From Streptomyces rugosispiralis (GTDB lineage: Bacteria; Actinomycetota; Actinomycetes; Streptomycetales; Streptomycetaceae): a stretch of 64,000 nt of DNA. Numbering within the stretch: position 1 is the stretch's first letter; each line of letters opens with the position of its first letter. This document shows positions 33,919 to 42,175 of the stretch, in pieces. Under the pieces are notes generated by a model. That model was not told where the DNA came from and made no database searches. It saw nothing but the letters and a program-made list of their open reading frames with translations. Where the stretch lies: positions 1 to 64,000 of the forward strand of contig NZ_JANIAA010000033.1 in the NCBI RefSeq assembly GCF_024505145.1, in the 5' to 3' direction. The translations under genes and the position numbers were made by a program.

Positions 33919-35355
33919 TCAGACGTGCTTGTACTTCTTGACGGCGTCGTCCTTGGCCGTGTCATCGGCGAACTTCTGGCACTTCTTGATCGTCTCGGCG
34001 GGGGTCATCCGGCCGGCCATCATCTCGCCGAGCGCGCCGACGCCGATCTGCTGCTTCTGCAGCGTCACGTACCAGTCCTGGAGCCGCGGGTTGACCACGT
34101 TCTTGCCCGCCTTGGTCAGCGCCTCCTGCGCGGACGCCAGGCCGGGCGGCAGGGTGAGACCGTCGGTGCCGCCGTTGAGGGAGGAGAGCGAGGAGACCTG
34201 CTTGACGAAGTTCTTGGTGGACTTCTCACCGAGCATGATCCGCAGCAGTTCCATGCCGCCCTCGGGGTTCTTCGCCGACTTCGGGACGATGAAGGGCTCA
34301 CCGCCGGAGGCCCACAGGGTGCCGAACGGCATCTTGTCGCTCTTGTCCAGGCTGGACGGCGCGGCCACCGCCATCTGGAAGTCGTCCGGGGTGGTCTTCT
34401 TCGCCTCGTTCTCCACCCAGGAGCCGTTCGGGATGAACAGCGCCTTGCCCTGGTTCCACGCGGTCTGGGACTCGATGTGGGTCAGGCCCGGGGTGCCCTT
34501 GAGGATGTAGCCCTTCTTGTAGAGCTCGTAGTACGCCTCGAAGGCGGCCTTGACGGCCGGGTGCTTCCAGGCGTTCGGCTCCAGGTTGTCGATCGAGTCC
34601 AGGACCTCCCGGCCGCCGATCTTGGCGATGAAGGGGTAGAGGCTGAACGGCAGGTAGTAGGGGAACTTGCCGGGGTAGGTCCAGCCCGCGATGCCCTTCT
34701 TCTTGGCCTTCTCGCAGACCTTGAGCATGTCGTCCCAGGTCTCGGGGTACTCCGCGTCGAGCTTGGCGAGGTTGGACTTGGAATACCAGACGCCGTAGAC
34801 GGTGTAGGCGTAGTAGAGGATCCACACCGGCTTGCCGTCGAACTGGCCCATCTCCACGACACCCGGGCGCAGCGTCTCGCGCACCGTCTTGTTCGGGTCG
34901 TCGAGGGAGGGCGCGTCCAGCAGCGGGGTGAGGTCGGTCAGCTGGTTCTTGGCGACCAGGGTGCCCATGTCCATCTGCTCGGCGCCGGAGTTGTCGACGA
35001 GGTCCGGCGGGGTGCCGCCGTTGAACCGCGGCTGGAGCACGGTCTGGATCTTCTGGGTGGCGGCGTGCTTGACCTTGCCCTTGGTCTTCGGGAAGGCCGC
35101 GGCGTACTCCGCCTCGGCGTCCTTGGCGTACTGCTGGCCGAAGCCGCCGTCGAAGATGACGACGTCGAGCGCGGCGCTCTCGTTGACCGCGAGCGGGTTC
35201 TTGGCGCTCTTCTTGCCCTTGTCGACCTTCTTGGAGTCGTCGTCACCGCCACTGGCACAGGCGGACAGCGCGCTCATCGCCGGCACGGTGATCAATCCGA
35301 GCGCCGCCGAGCGCTTGATCAGATCGCGACGGCCGACATCTGAGGTGGATCCCAT
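33919..35355 (-). CDS. ngcE: Extracellular sugar-binding lipoprotein NgcE-like
   Basis: 478 aa, SBP_bac_1 family. The leader GRRDLIKRSAALGLITVPAM followed by LSAC shows a twin-arginine motif and a lipobox, so it is probably a Tat-exported lipoprotein. Ligand-fold stretches include ALDVVIFDGGFGQQYAKDAEAEY and VYGVWYSKSNLAKLDAEYPETWDDMLKVCEKAKKKG. By position and fold it is the NgcE solute receptor for GlcNAc and N,N'-diacetylchitobiose. The start at 35355 has GAGGAC eight bases upstream. Confidence 0.9.
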   Translation of the reverse strand: MGSTSDVGRRDLIKRSAALGLITVPAMSALSACASGGDDDSKKVDKGKKSAKNPLAVNESAALDVVIFDGGFGQQYAKDAEAEYAAAFPKTKGKVKHAATQKIQTVLQPRFNGGTPPDLVDNSGAEQMDMGTLVAKNQLTDLTPLLDAPSLDDPNKTVRETLRPGVVEMGQFDGKPVWILYYAYTVYGVWYSKSNLAKLDAEYPETWDDMLKVCEKAKKKGIAGWTYPGKFPYYLPFSLYPFIAKIGGREVLDSIDNLEPNAWKHPAVKAAFEAYYELYKKGYILKGTPGLTHIESQTAWNQGKALFIPNGSWVENEAKKTTPDDFQMAVAAPSSLDKSDKMPFGTLWASGGEPFIVPKSAKNPEGGMELLRIMLGEKSTKNFVKQVSSLSSLNGGTDGLTLPPGLASAQEALTKAGKNVVNPRLQDWYVTLQKQQIGVGALGEMMAGRMTPAETIKKCQKFADDTAKDDAVKKYKHV

Positions 35356-35548
35356 GCTCAAGTCCTCGCCTTCGTCAGGACTCAGGCGGTGTAACGGTCT
35401 CCCGTACATACTCGCCTCCGGCGAGGGGCCCGACACCGCGGGTCAGTTGAAGCGTCAAGCGGAGTATTGCTGGGTGTACGCCGGGGAGAGCGGATGACCC
35501 GCCGAGGTCCTCCGATATGGGCCGTGGTGCGGCCTTCCCCCTGGGGCG

Positions 35549-35564
35549 ACAGGTATAGTCCACT
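35549..35564. promoter_or_regulatory. DasR-responsive element (dre)-like site
   Basis: ACAGGTATAGTCCACT matches the dre consensus ACTGGTCTAGACCACT at 13 of 16 positions. It lies between divergent ngcE and the lipoprotein gene. DasR is the GntR repressor sensing GlcN-6-P. TATAGT inside the site also resembles a -10 element in the plus direction. The rest of 35356-35696 shows no gene. Confidence 0.6.
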
Positions 35565-35696
35565 GGGCCTCATATGGGCAAGATCGAGAGGTCATCGGGC
35601 ACCAGTCTTTCCCGAGTTGAGACCTGCCCGACATACCGTAAGGGGAGACATGCCGCGCGGCACGCCGCCGTGCGCGCTCCCCGAAAGGCGGTTCCC

Positions 35697-36236
35697 GTGT
35701 CCCGGAAGCAGCTCACCCTCGCCACCAGCATTGTCGTGACCGCGACACTCGCGGCCACCGCTGGGTGCGGCTCCGGCAGAGGGGGCTCGTCCGCCGGGGA
35801 CAGCAAGGGCGGCGCGGCGATCGGCAAGGGCATGGCCCAACTGCCGGTGGAGCCCACTCAGGCGCCGGCCGAGGAGCCCACCGACGACCCGTATGACGAG
35901 CCGTCGGACTCCCCCACCGGCGGCTCGGGACTGGTCACCCCGGACGCCAAGATGGGCACCTGCGGATGGGGTTCGGACGGCAAGCCGTACGCCAATGTGA
36001 AGATCAGCAACTCCGGCTCCAACACGGCCTACTACTCGCTGCTGGTCGGCTTCGTGGACAGCTCCGAGGAGGTCGTGACCACCGGGGTGGAGTCCGACGC
36101 GTCCGTGGCGGGCGGCTCCGAGAAGACCATCAAGGTCACCGGGATCAAGGCGGACAGCTCCCACACCGCGAAGAAGTGCCGGCTGTCGCTGGCCACCAAG
36201 TCCGACAACGCGGGCAAGTCCGACAACGCGGGCTGA
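35697..36236 (+). CDS. Small secreted lipoprotein
   Basis: 179 aa from GTG 35697 (VSRKQLTLATSIVV), six bases after AAGGCGG. The signal peptide ends at TAGC, giving an N-terminal lipid-modified Cys. A Gly/Ser and then a Pro/Glu/Asp-rich linker (PTQAPAEEPTDDPYDEP) leads to a small beta-domain of about 90 residues with two Cys (MGTCGWGSDGKPYANVKISNSG...KKCRLSLA) that resembles FxLYD-type domains. The C-terminus repeats KSDNAG twice. Function unknown. Confidence 0.8.
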   Translation: MSRKQLTLATSIVVTATLAATAGCGSGRGGSSAGDSKGGAAIGKGMAQLPVEPTQAPAEEPTDDPYDEPSDSPTGGSGLVTPDAKMGTCGWGSDGKPYANVKISNSGSNTAYYSLLVGFVDSSEEVVTTGVESDASVAGGSEKTIKVTGIKADSSHTAKKCRLSLATKSDNAGKSDNAG

Positions 36237-36366
36237 CGACACGCCAGGAACAACCCCGGGGGACGCGCGGAATCACCCCCATGGACGTGGGCCGTACCAC
36301 CGACCGGGGTACGGCCCACGGTGTACCACCCGCCGCACGGGCGCCCATTGAGCGCTGTCCGCATCC

Positions 36367-36398
36367 TTGACACCACCCTCCCCCTGCCTCCCTACTTA
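36367..36398 (+). promoter_or_regulatory. Candidate promoter of the first GH92 gene
   Basis: TTGACA (36367-36372) and TACTTA (36393-36398) are 20 bases apart, longer than the usual 17-18. The GACAACGTTGTC operator begins 19 bases after the -10 box. Confidence 0.45.
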
Positions 36399-36416
36399 TC
36401 TCTGCCCGAATCAGTG

Positions 36417-36428
36417 GACAACGTTGTC
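36417..36428. promoter_or_regulatory. GH92 operator, copy 1
   Basis: GACAACGTTGTC is a perfect 12-bp palindrome 21 bases before the ATG of the first GH92 gene. The same 12 bases occur upstream of the second GH92 gene. The form is typical of LacI-family operators. Confidence 0.75.
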
Positions 36429-36449
36429 AGACTCGTTGAGAGGCTGAGT

Positions 36450-39400
36450 ATGCGACAGAGACGACCCCAGAGACGATGGCGTGGGATCGGACGGTCGGCC
36501 GCCCTGGTGGCGGCCGTCCTGCTGGCGGTGACGGCCCAGGGCGGTGCGGTCGCCGCCCCCGCCGGCCCGGACTCCGCGCACCAAGCCGACCGCACCTTCG
36601 CCTCGTCCTTCGAGTCGGGCGATCCCCAGCCCGACTGGCGGAACACGGTCGAGACCGGCCCGGACGGCAAGAAGAAGGCGTCGGGCATCGACGGAGGCTA
36701 CTCCTCCGGGATACCCGGCAATGTCACCGACAAGGTCACCGAGGTCCGCGCCAGCGACGAGAACACCGACGGCGGGGAGGTCAAGGAGAACCTCGTCGAC
36801 GGCGAGGTCACCAGCAAGTGGCTGGCCTTCGACACCACCGCCTGGCTCGAGTTCGACCTGAGCGAGCCGGTGGAGGCCGTCCGCTACGCCCTCACCTCCG
36901 CCAACGACGCCCCCGGCCGGGACCCGAAGGACTGGACCCTCAAGGGCTCGGCCAACGGCTCCGACTGGACCACGCTGGACACCCGCAAGGACGAGAAGTT
37001 CTCCTCGCGCCAGCAGACGCGGGAGTTCTCGTTCGACAATTCGACGGCCTTCAAGCACTTCCGGCTGGAGATCACCCGCAACGCCGGGGACGACATCGTC
37101 CAGCTCGCGGAGGTGCAGTTCGCGAACGGCGACACCACCCCGCCCGCGGCCTCCGACATGCAGGCCCAGACCGACCGCGGCCCGACCGGCTCCCCCACCG
37201 CCAAGGCCAACGCGGGCTTCACCGGCACCCACGCGCTGCGCTACGCGGGCACCCACAAGCCGGACGGCCGGGCGTACTCGTACAACAAGGTCTTCGACGT
37301 CGACACGGCCGTCACCCGGGACACCCGGCTGTCCTACCGGATCTTCCCGTCGATGACCGAGACGGACCTGAACTACCCGGCCACCCATGTCTCCATCGAC
37401 CTCGCCTTCACCGACGGCACCTACCTCAGTGAGCTGCCCGGCGCGGTCGACCAGCACGGCGCCCGGATGAGCCCGCGGGGCCAGGCCGACTCCAAGACGC
37501 TCTACGTCAACCAGTGGAACAACAAGGAGTCCCGGATCGGCGCGGTCGCCGCGGGCAAGACGGTCGACCGGATCCTCGTGGCCTACGACTCCCCCAAGGG
37601 CCCCGCGCAGTTCCGCGGCTGGGTGGACGACATCTCCATCGCCCCCAAGGCGCCCGAGAAGCCGCTGGCGCACCTGTCGGACTACGCCCTGACCACCCGC
37701 GGCACCAACTCCAGCGGCAGCTTCTCGCGCGGCAACAACTTCCCGGCGACCGCCGTCCCCAATGGCTTCAACTTCTGGACGCCGGTGACCAACGCGGGCT
37801 CCACCGACTGGCTCTACCAGTACGCCCGCGCCAACAACGCCGACAACCTGCCCACCATCCAGGCGTTCAGCGCCAGCCATGAGCCCAGCCCCTGGATGGG
37901 CGACCGGCAGACCTTCCAGGTGATGCCGTCCGGCGCGGCCGGCACCCCGGACGCCGGACGCGGCGCCCGCGCGCTCCCCTTCCGCCATGAGAAGGAGACC
38001 GCCCGTCCCTACTACTACGGGGTGACCTTCGAGAACGGCCTCACGGCGGAGATGGCGCCCACCGACCACGCCGCGGCCATGCGCTTCACCTATCCGGGCG
38101 AGGACGCGAGCGTCATCTTCGACAACGTCAACAACAACGGCGGGCTGACCCTCGACGCCGAGCACGGCGTCGTCAGCGGCTACTCCGACGTCAAGAGCGG
38201 ACTGTCCACGGGCGCCGGCCGGCTGTTCGTCTACGGCGTCTTCGACACTCCGGTGAGCGCGAGCGGCAAGCTGGGCGGAGGCGGTGGCAAGGACGTCACG
38301 GGCTACTTCCGCTTCAAGCCGGGGAAGGACCGTACGGTCACCCTCCGGCTCGCCACCTCGCTGATCGGCGTCGACCAGGCGAAGGCCAACCTCGACCGGG
38401 AGCTGCCCGCGTCGCGGTCGTTCGGGCAGGTCAAGCAGGCCGCCCAGGCGGAGTGGGACGACATCCTGGGCCGGGTCGAGGTCGAGGGCGCGGACCACGG
38501 CCAGCTCACCTCGCTCTACTCCAGCCTCTACCGGCTGTACCTCTATCCCAATTCCGCTTCCGAGAACACGGGCACGGCGGCGAAGCCCCGTTACCAGTAC
38601 GCGAGCGCCTTCTCGCCGGCCGCCGGGGAGAACACCCCGACCCATACCGGCGCGAAGATCGTCGATGGCAAGGTGTACGTCAACAACGGGTTCTGGGACA
38701 CCTACCGCACCACCTGGCCCGCCTACTCCCTGCTCACCCCCAAGCGGGCGGGCACGATGGTCGACGGCTTCGTACAGCAGTACAAGGACGGTGGCTGGAT
38801 ATCCCGCTGGTCCTCACCGGGCTACGCCGATCTGATGACCGGCACCAGCTCGGACGTGGCCTTCGCGGACGCGTATCTGAAGGGCGTGCGGTTCGACGCC
38901 GAGGCGGCGTACGAGGCGGCGCTGAAGAACGCCACCGCCGTGCCGCCCACGTCGGGCGTCGGCCGTAAGGGCATGTCCTCCTCGCCCTTCCTGGGCTACA
39001 CCAGCACCGAGACCCATGAGGGTCTTTCCTGGGCGCTGGAGGGCTATCTCAACGACTTCGGCCTCGCCAACATGGGCAAGGCGCTCTACGCGAAGACGAA
39101 GAAGCCCCGCTACAAGGAGGAGTCCGAGTACTTCCTGCACCGTGCGCAGGGCTATGTCTCGCTCTTCGACGACAAGGCCGGCTTCTTCCAGGGCAAGGAC
39201 GCCAACGGCAAGTGGCGCCTGCCGTCCGACAAGTACGACCCCCGGATCTGGGGCTACGACTACACCGAGACCAACGGCTGGGGCTACGCCTTCACCGCGC
39301 CCCAGGACAGCCGGGGCCTGGCCAACCTCTACGGCGGCCGGGCGGGTCTGGCGAAGAAGCTGGACACCTACTTCTCCACCCCGGAGACCGCCTCACCGGA

Positions 39401-40307
39401 GGTCGCCGGTTCCTACGGCGGCGTCATCCACGAGATGACCGAGGCGCGGGACGTCCGCATGGGCATGTACGGCCACAGCAACCAGGTCGCCCACCATGTG
39501 GCGTACATGTACGACGCGGCGGGGCAGCCGTGGAAGGCCCAGGAGAAGGTGCGCGAGGTGCTCTCCCGCCTCTACACCGGCAGCGAGATCGGCCAGGGCT
39601 ACCACGGCGACGAGGACAACGGCGAGCAGTCCGCCTGGTACCTCTTCAGCTCGCTGGGCTTCTATCCGCTGGTGATGGGCGGCTCGGAGTACGCGGTCGG
39701 ATCGCCGCAGTTCACCAAGGTCACGGTGCATCTGGAGAACGGCCGCGACCTCGTCGTCAAGGCCCCGCGCAACAGCGCGCGGAACGTGTACGTCCAGGGT
39801 CTGAAGGTCAACGGCAAGGCGTGGAACTCCACCGCGCTGCCGCACTCGGTGATCGCCAAGGGCGGCACCCTGGAGTTCGCGATGGGCCCGAAGCCGTCGG
39901 CCTGGGGCACGGGGAAGAACGCCGCGCCGTCCTCCATCACCAAGGACGACAAGGTGCCCACCCCGCGCCACGATCTGACGGTGCCGAGCGGCGGTACGGC
40001 GCTGCTGGACAACACCTCGGGCACCGAGGCGGCCTTCGAGTCGGCGGACCTGCCGGTCACGGAGCCGGGCCGCGCGGTGCAGTACACCCTGACCTCGTCG
40101 GACCGCGGCAAGGCGCCGACGGGCTGGGTGCTCCAGGGCTCCGCGGACGGCGAGCGGTGGCGGGACCTGGACCGCAGGTCGGGCGAGTCCTTCAGCTGGG
40201 ACAAGCAGACCCGCGTCTTCTCGGTGCGCACGCCCGGTAGTTACGCGCACTACCGGCTGGTGCCGGACGCCAAGGCGACCCTGGCGGAGGTGGAGCTGCT
40301 GGGCTGA
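36450..40307 (+). CDS. Secreted GH92 alpha-mannosidase with carbohydrate-binding modules
   Basis: 1285 aa. A Sec signal peptide (RRWRGIGRSAALVAAVLLAVTAQGGAVA) is followed by an F5/8-type-C-like module (about 55-190: ENLVDGEVTSKWLAF ... HFRLEITRNAGDDIVQLAEVQF), a beta module and the GH92 catalytic domain. The domain shows NNGFWDTYRTTWPAYSLL, GGWISRWSSPGYADLMTGTSSD and the hallmark GYHGDEDNGEQSAWYLFSSLGFYPL. A second F5/8-like module ends the protein. The family hydrolyses alpha-mannosides with Ca2+; linkage specificity cannot be assigned. ATG 36450 follows GAGAGG by seven bases. A hairpin terminator follows. Confidence 0.92.
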   Translation: MRQRRPQRRWRGIGRSAALVAAVLLAVTAQGGAVAAPAGPDSAHQADRTFASSFESGDPQPDWRNTVETGPDGKKKASGIDGGYSSGIPGNVTDKVTEVRASDENTDGGEVKENLVDGEVTSKWLAFDTTAWLEFDLSEPVEAVRYALTSANDAPGRDPKDWTLKGSANGSDWTTLDTRKDEKFSSRQQTREFSFDNSTAFKHFRLEITRNAGDDIVQLAEVQFANGDTTPPAASDMQAQTDRGPTGSPTAKANAGFTGTHALRYAGTHKPDGRAYSYNKVFDVDTAVTRDTRLSYRIFPSMTETDLNYPATHVSIDLAFTDGTYLSELPGAVDQHGARMSPRGQADSKTLYVNQWNNKESRIGAVAAGKTVDRILVAYDSPKGPAQFRGWVDDISIAPKAPEKPLAHLSDYALTTRGTNSSGSFSRGNNFPATAVPNGFNFWTPVTNAGSTDWLYQYARANNADNLPTIQAFSASHEPSPWMGDRQTFQVMPSGAAGTPDAGRGARALPFRHEKETARPYYYGVTFENGLTAEMAPTDHAAAMRFTYPGEDASVIFDNVNNNGGLTLDAEHGVVSGYSDVKSGLSTGAGRLFVYGVFDTPVSASGKLGGGGGKDVTGYFRFKPGKDRTVTLRLATSLIGVDQAKANLDRELPASRSFGQVKQAAQAEWDDILGRVEVEGADHGQLTSLYSSLYRLYLYPNSASENTGTAAKPRYQYASAFSPAAGENTPTHTGAKIVDGKVYVNNGFWDTYRTTWPAYSLLTPKRAGTMVDGFVQQYKDGGWISRWSSPGYADLMTGTSSDVAFADAYLKGVRFDAEAAYEAALKNATAVPPTSGVGRKGMSSSPFLGYTSTETHEGLSWALEGYLNDFGLANMGKALYAKTKKPRYKEESEYFLHRAQGYVSLFDDKAGFFQGKDANGKWRLPSDKYDPRIWGYDYTETNGWGYAFTAPQDSRGLANLYGGRAGLAKKLDTYFSTPETASPEVAGSYGGVIHEMTEARDVRMGMYGHSNQVAHHVAYMYDAAGQPWKAQEKVREVLSRLYTGSEIGQGYHGDEDNGEQSAWYLFSSLGFYPLVMGGSEYAVGSPQFTKVTVHLENGRDLVVKAPRNSARNVYVQGLKVNGKAWNSTALPHSVIAKGGTLEFAMGPKPSAWGTGKNAAPSSITKDDKVPTPRHDLTVPSGGTALLDNTSGTEAAFESADLPVTEPGRAVQYTLTSSDRGKAPTGWVLQGSADGERWRDLDRRSGESFSWDKQTRVFSVRTPGSYAHYRLVPDAKATLAEVELLG

Positions 40308-40327
40308 CCCGAGCGATGAGGTGAGGG

Positions 40328-40368
40328 ACGCGGGCCGTGGCCGGGAGTTCGCCGGTCACGGCCCGCGT
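40328..40368 (+). terminator. Terminator of the first GH92 gene
   Basis: A 17-bp stem (ACGCGGGCCGTGGCCGG with CCGGTCACGGCCCGCGT, one G-T pair) with a 7-base loop, 20 bases after the stop. Confidence 0.8.
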
Positions 40369-40443
40369 GCGTGACACGGTGCGGCGGCGTGGCCGTCGAC
40401 CACGCGCCGCCGGGCACAACGCGGCCCGGCCACCTACCCCGCC

Positions 40444-40880
40444 GTCTCGCGCCTTCGGCGCATTTGAGCATGGGCGGCGGGGGTGGGGGGCGCGGGCCTC
40501 GCCGCCGGGCGCCGGGCCGGTTGGGGTGGGCGCCGGTGGCGGCAACGGTGCTCTGAGGCTGGGCCCGGTGCCGGAGCGGAGGCATGATCCCGTGTGGTGC
40601 GACGCCGGACCGTGGATGGGGGCCTTGGGGCCGTCCCGCGTCTGCGGCCGTCTGACCCTGCGTATCCGGGTACCCCCTCCGAAAACGCTTGATCTGAAGC
40701 AACTAATTTGTCAAACGTTTTCGGGAGGGGCACCCCGACCCCTCCCGATGTCCGACGCCGCCCCCGGCCCTCGGCCAGGGAAGTCGCCACCGGCGGTCAG
40801 ACCCACCGGCCCGGCGTCCGGCCGCGGCGCCGCGCCCCCACCCCCGCCGCCGCTGCTCAAACGCGCCGAAGGCGCGAGAC
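40444..40880. repeat. 437-bp imperfect nested inverted repeat with AT-rich centre
   Basis: Outer arms 40444-40494 and 40831-40880 pair (GTCTCGCGCCTTCGGCGC... with ...GCGCCGAAGGCGCGAGAC). An inner dyad pairs 40668-40692 with 40711-40736 (CCGAAAACGCTTGA / TCAAACGTTTTCGG) around CAACTAATTTG, unusually AT-rich here. No start signal or family similarity supports a gene on either strand. It could be a miniature inverted-repeat element. Confidence 0.7.
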
Positions 40881-40973
40881 GATACCCGCGCCCGACAACC
40901 GGTCCCAGGCCGCCTCGGCCCGCTCGAAGGCGGGCGTCGTGGACGCGCGGCGAACCACACGATCCGCGCGGTG

Positions 40974-41120
40974 ATTCCCTTCTCTCGTCACGGTATCGAA
41001 CTGCTCGGCGCGGAGGCCCAAATGATCAACGACCGAAGCGTGCTGGACCGTATGCAGGGTTACGCCCACAAGCCCGCAGCATCCAGAGACCTCATCCACC
41101 GCATCGCGCAAAGCAGCTAA
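40974..41120 (+). pseudogene. C-terminal remnant of a regulator-like protein ahead of a DUF397-like start
   Basis: An open frame ending at TAA 41118 reads PFSRHGIELLGAEA and then MINDRSVLDRMQGYAHKPAASRDLIHRIAQSS. The ending ASRDLIHRIA is like the tails of XRE/DUF5753 regulators that usually precede DUF397 genes in Streptomyces. The 5' part is missing. Low certainty. Confidence 0.35.
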
Positions 41121-41130
41121 GGGGAACCAC

Positions 41131-41544
41131 CTGTCCATATATGACTGGCAGAAGTCCTCGTACGCCGACGTCGGACTGCCGGTCGTGGACCCCGCGGATA
41201 TCGCGGAGGTCGCGGAGGTCGCGGCCGCGGCCCTGCGGGAGCCGGGCCACGCGGGCCGCACGTACGACCTCACCGGCCCCGCCCCGGTCACCCCACGCGG
41301 ACAGGCGGACGCGATCGCCGACGCGCTGGGCGAGCCCGTACGGTTCACCGAGCTGAGTCGGGAGCGGGCACGGGCGGAGATGCTGCGCTTCATGCCGGAG
41401 CCCGTCGCCGACGGAACCCTCGACATCCTGGGCACCCCCACGCCCACCGAACAGCGCGTGAGCCCGCACGTCGAGCACATCCTGAACCGCCCGCCACGCC
41501 CCTTCGCCGAGTGGGCCAACCGTCATATCGCGGCCTTCAGCTGA
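41131..41544 (+). pseudogene. Chimeric remnant: DUF397-like start fused to the tail of an NmrA-type NAD(P)-binding protein
   Basis: The frame opens with LSIYDWQKSSYA, the hallmark beginning of DUF397 proteins (with CTG where ATG would be expected and GGGG upstream), then switches directly to VGLPVVDPADIAEVAEVAAAALREPGHAGRTYDLTGP ... EPVADGTLDILGTPTPTEQRVSPHVEHIL, the C-terminal third of an NmrA/SDR-a family protein. The Rossmann N-terminus is absent. This looks like a deletion junction between two former genes. A GTG at 41185 could still start a 119-aa product, but no active enzyme is expected. Confidence 0.6.
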
Positions 41545-41625
41545 GCGGGAACCGTCCCCGCTCGCCGGGCTGCCGCTGGGCCGGGAGTGGTTCATCGACA
41601 CCTCCCCCTCCCGGCCCGCGCGACG

Positions 41626-42119
41626 CTAGCTGTCGGCGAAGAGTTCCTCCGTACGTGAGACGGTCACCGCGCGGTCGAGCCACGTGTCGAGGAGGTCCAG
41701 GTCCTTGCACGCCCCCACGCGTTCGCGGGTCTCGGCAGTGACCTCGAGCCCCCGAGCGTTGAGGACCCGCAAGACGCTCTCGGCCCGCACCTCGACCTGA
41801 GTCTCGGCCCGGGTCTCGGCCCGCACCTCCGCAAAGGCTCGCTGGGCGTGCTCGGAACGGAAGAAGTTCAGCAACGCGGACATCAGGTCGCTCCAGATCT
41901 TTCGTGCCGGGGTGTTTCCGAGGCCCGCCTCGACGAGCTCGGCGTAGATGGTTGCCTGTTCGGGGTCGAGAGTGTCGAGCGTGGTTGCCAGCGCCTTCAG
42001 TATGGCATCGACGTTTTCGCTCTTACTATGCGTAATCGCGGAGAAGACGGCCATCGGAACATCTCGGACCACGTCCTTCGCGTCGGTGACAACTGACCAT
42101 GCGTCGAACGCTAGAGACA
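41626..42119 (-). pseudogene. Truncated Rpn/PD-(D/E)XK-type putative transposase-nuclease, C-terminal part
   Basis: About 165 residues match the C-terminal half of the large Streptomyces family of Rpn-like nucleases: DVPMAVFSAITHSKSENVDAILKALATTLDTLDPEQATIYAELV, a charged repeat FAEVRAETRAETQVEVRAES, and VLNARGLEVTAETRERVGACKDLDLLDTWLDRAVTV. The nuclease N-terminus is missing; the frame runs into the terminator of the second GH92 gene at 42120. Ends in TAG 41626. Confidence 0.65.
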
Positions 42120-42150
42120 CGAGGGCAAGTGCCACCGGCACTTGCCCTCG
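42120..42150 (-). terminator. Terminator of the second GH92 gene
   Basis: A perfect 14-bp stem (CGAGGGCAAGTGCC / GGCACTTGCCCTCG) with an ACC loop, 25 bases after the stop. Confidence 0.85.
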
Positions 42151-42175
42151 CTTCACTCGATCGGGTGCGCCGGGT

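Noticed and set aside
31934..35355. Maltose/trehalose-type importer rather than ngc
   Set aside because: CUT1 permeases look alike, but the order with a ROK gene and xylFGH and the dre-like box favour ngcEFG; a residue-level proof is not available.
36411..38645. A 744-codon open frame antisense to the first GH92 gene
   Set aside because: It mirrors codon periodicity of the GH92 frame, is Val/Gly/Arg-rich and has no family motifs.
40337..41356. A 339-codon open frame across the 40.4-40.9 kb inverted repeat
   Set aside because: Repetitive Pro/Arg/Gly composition on both strands with no motif; the repeat structure explains the lack of stops.
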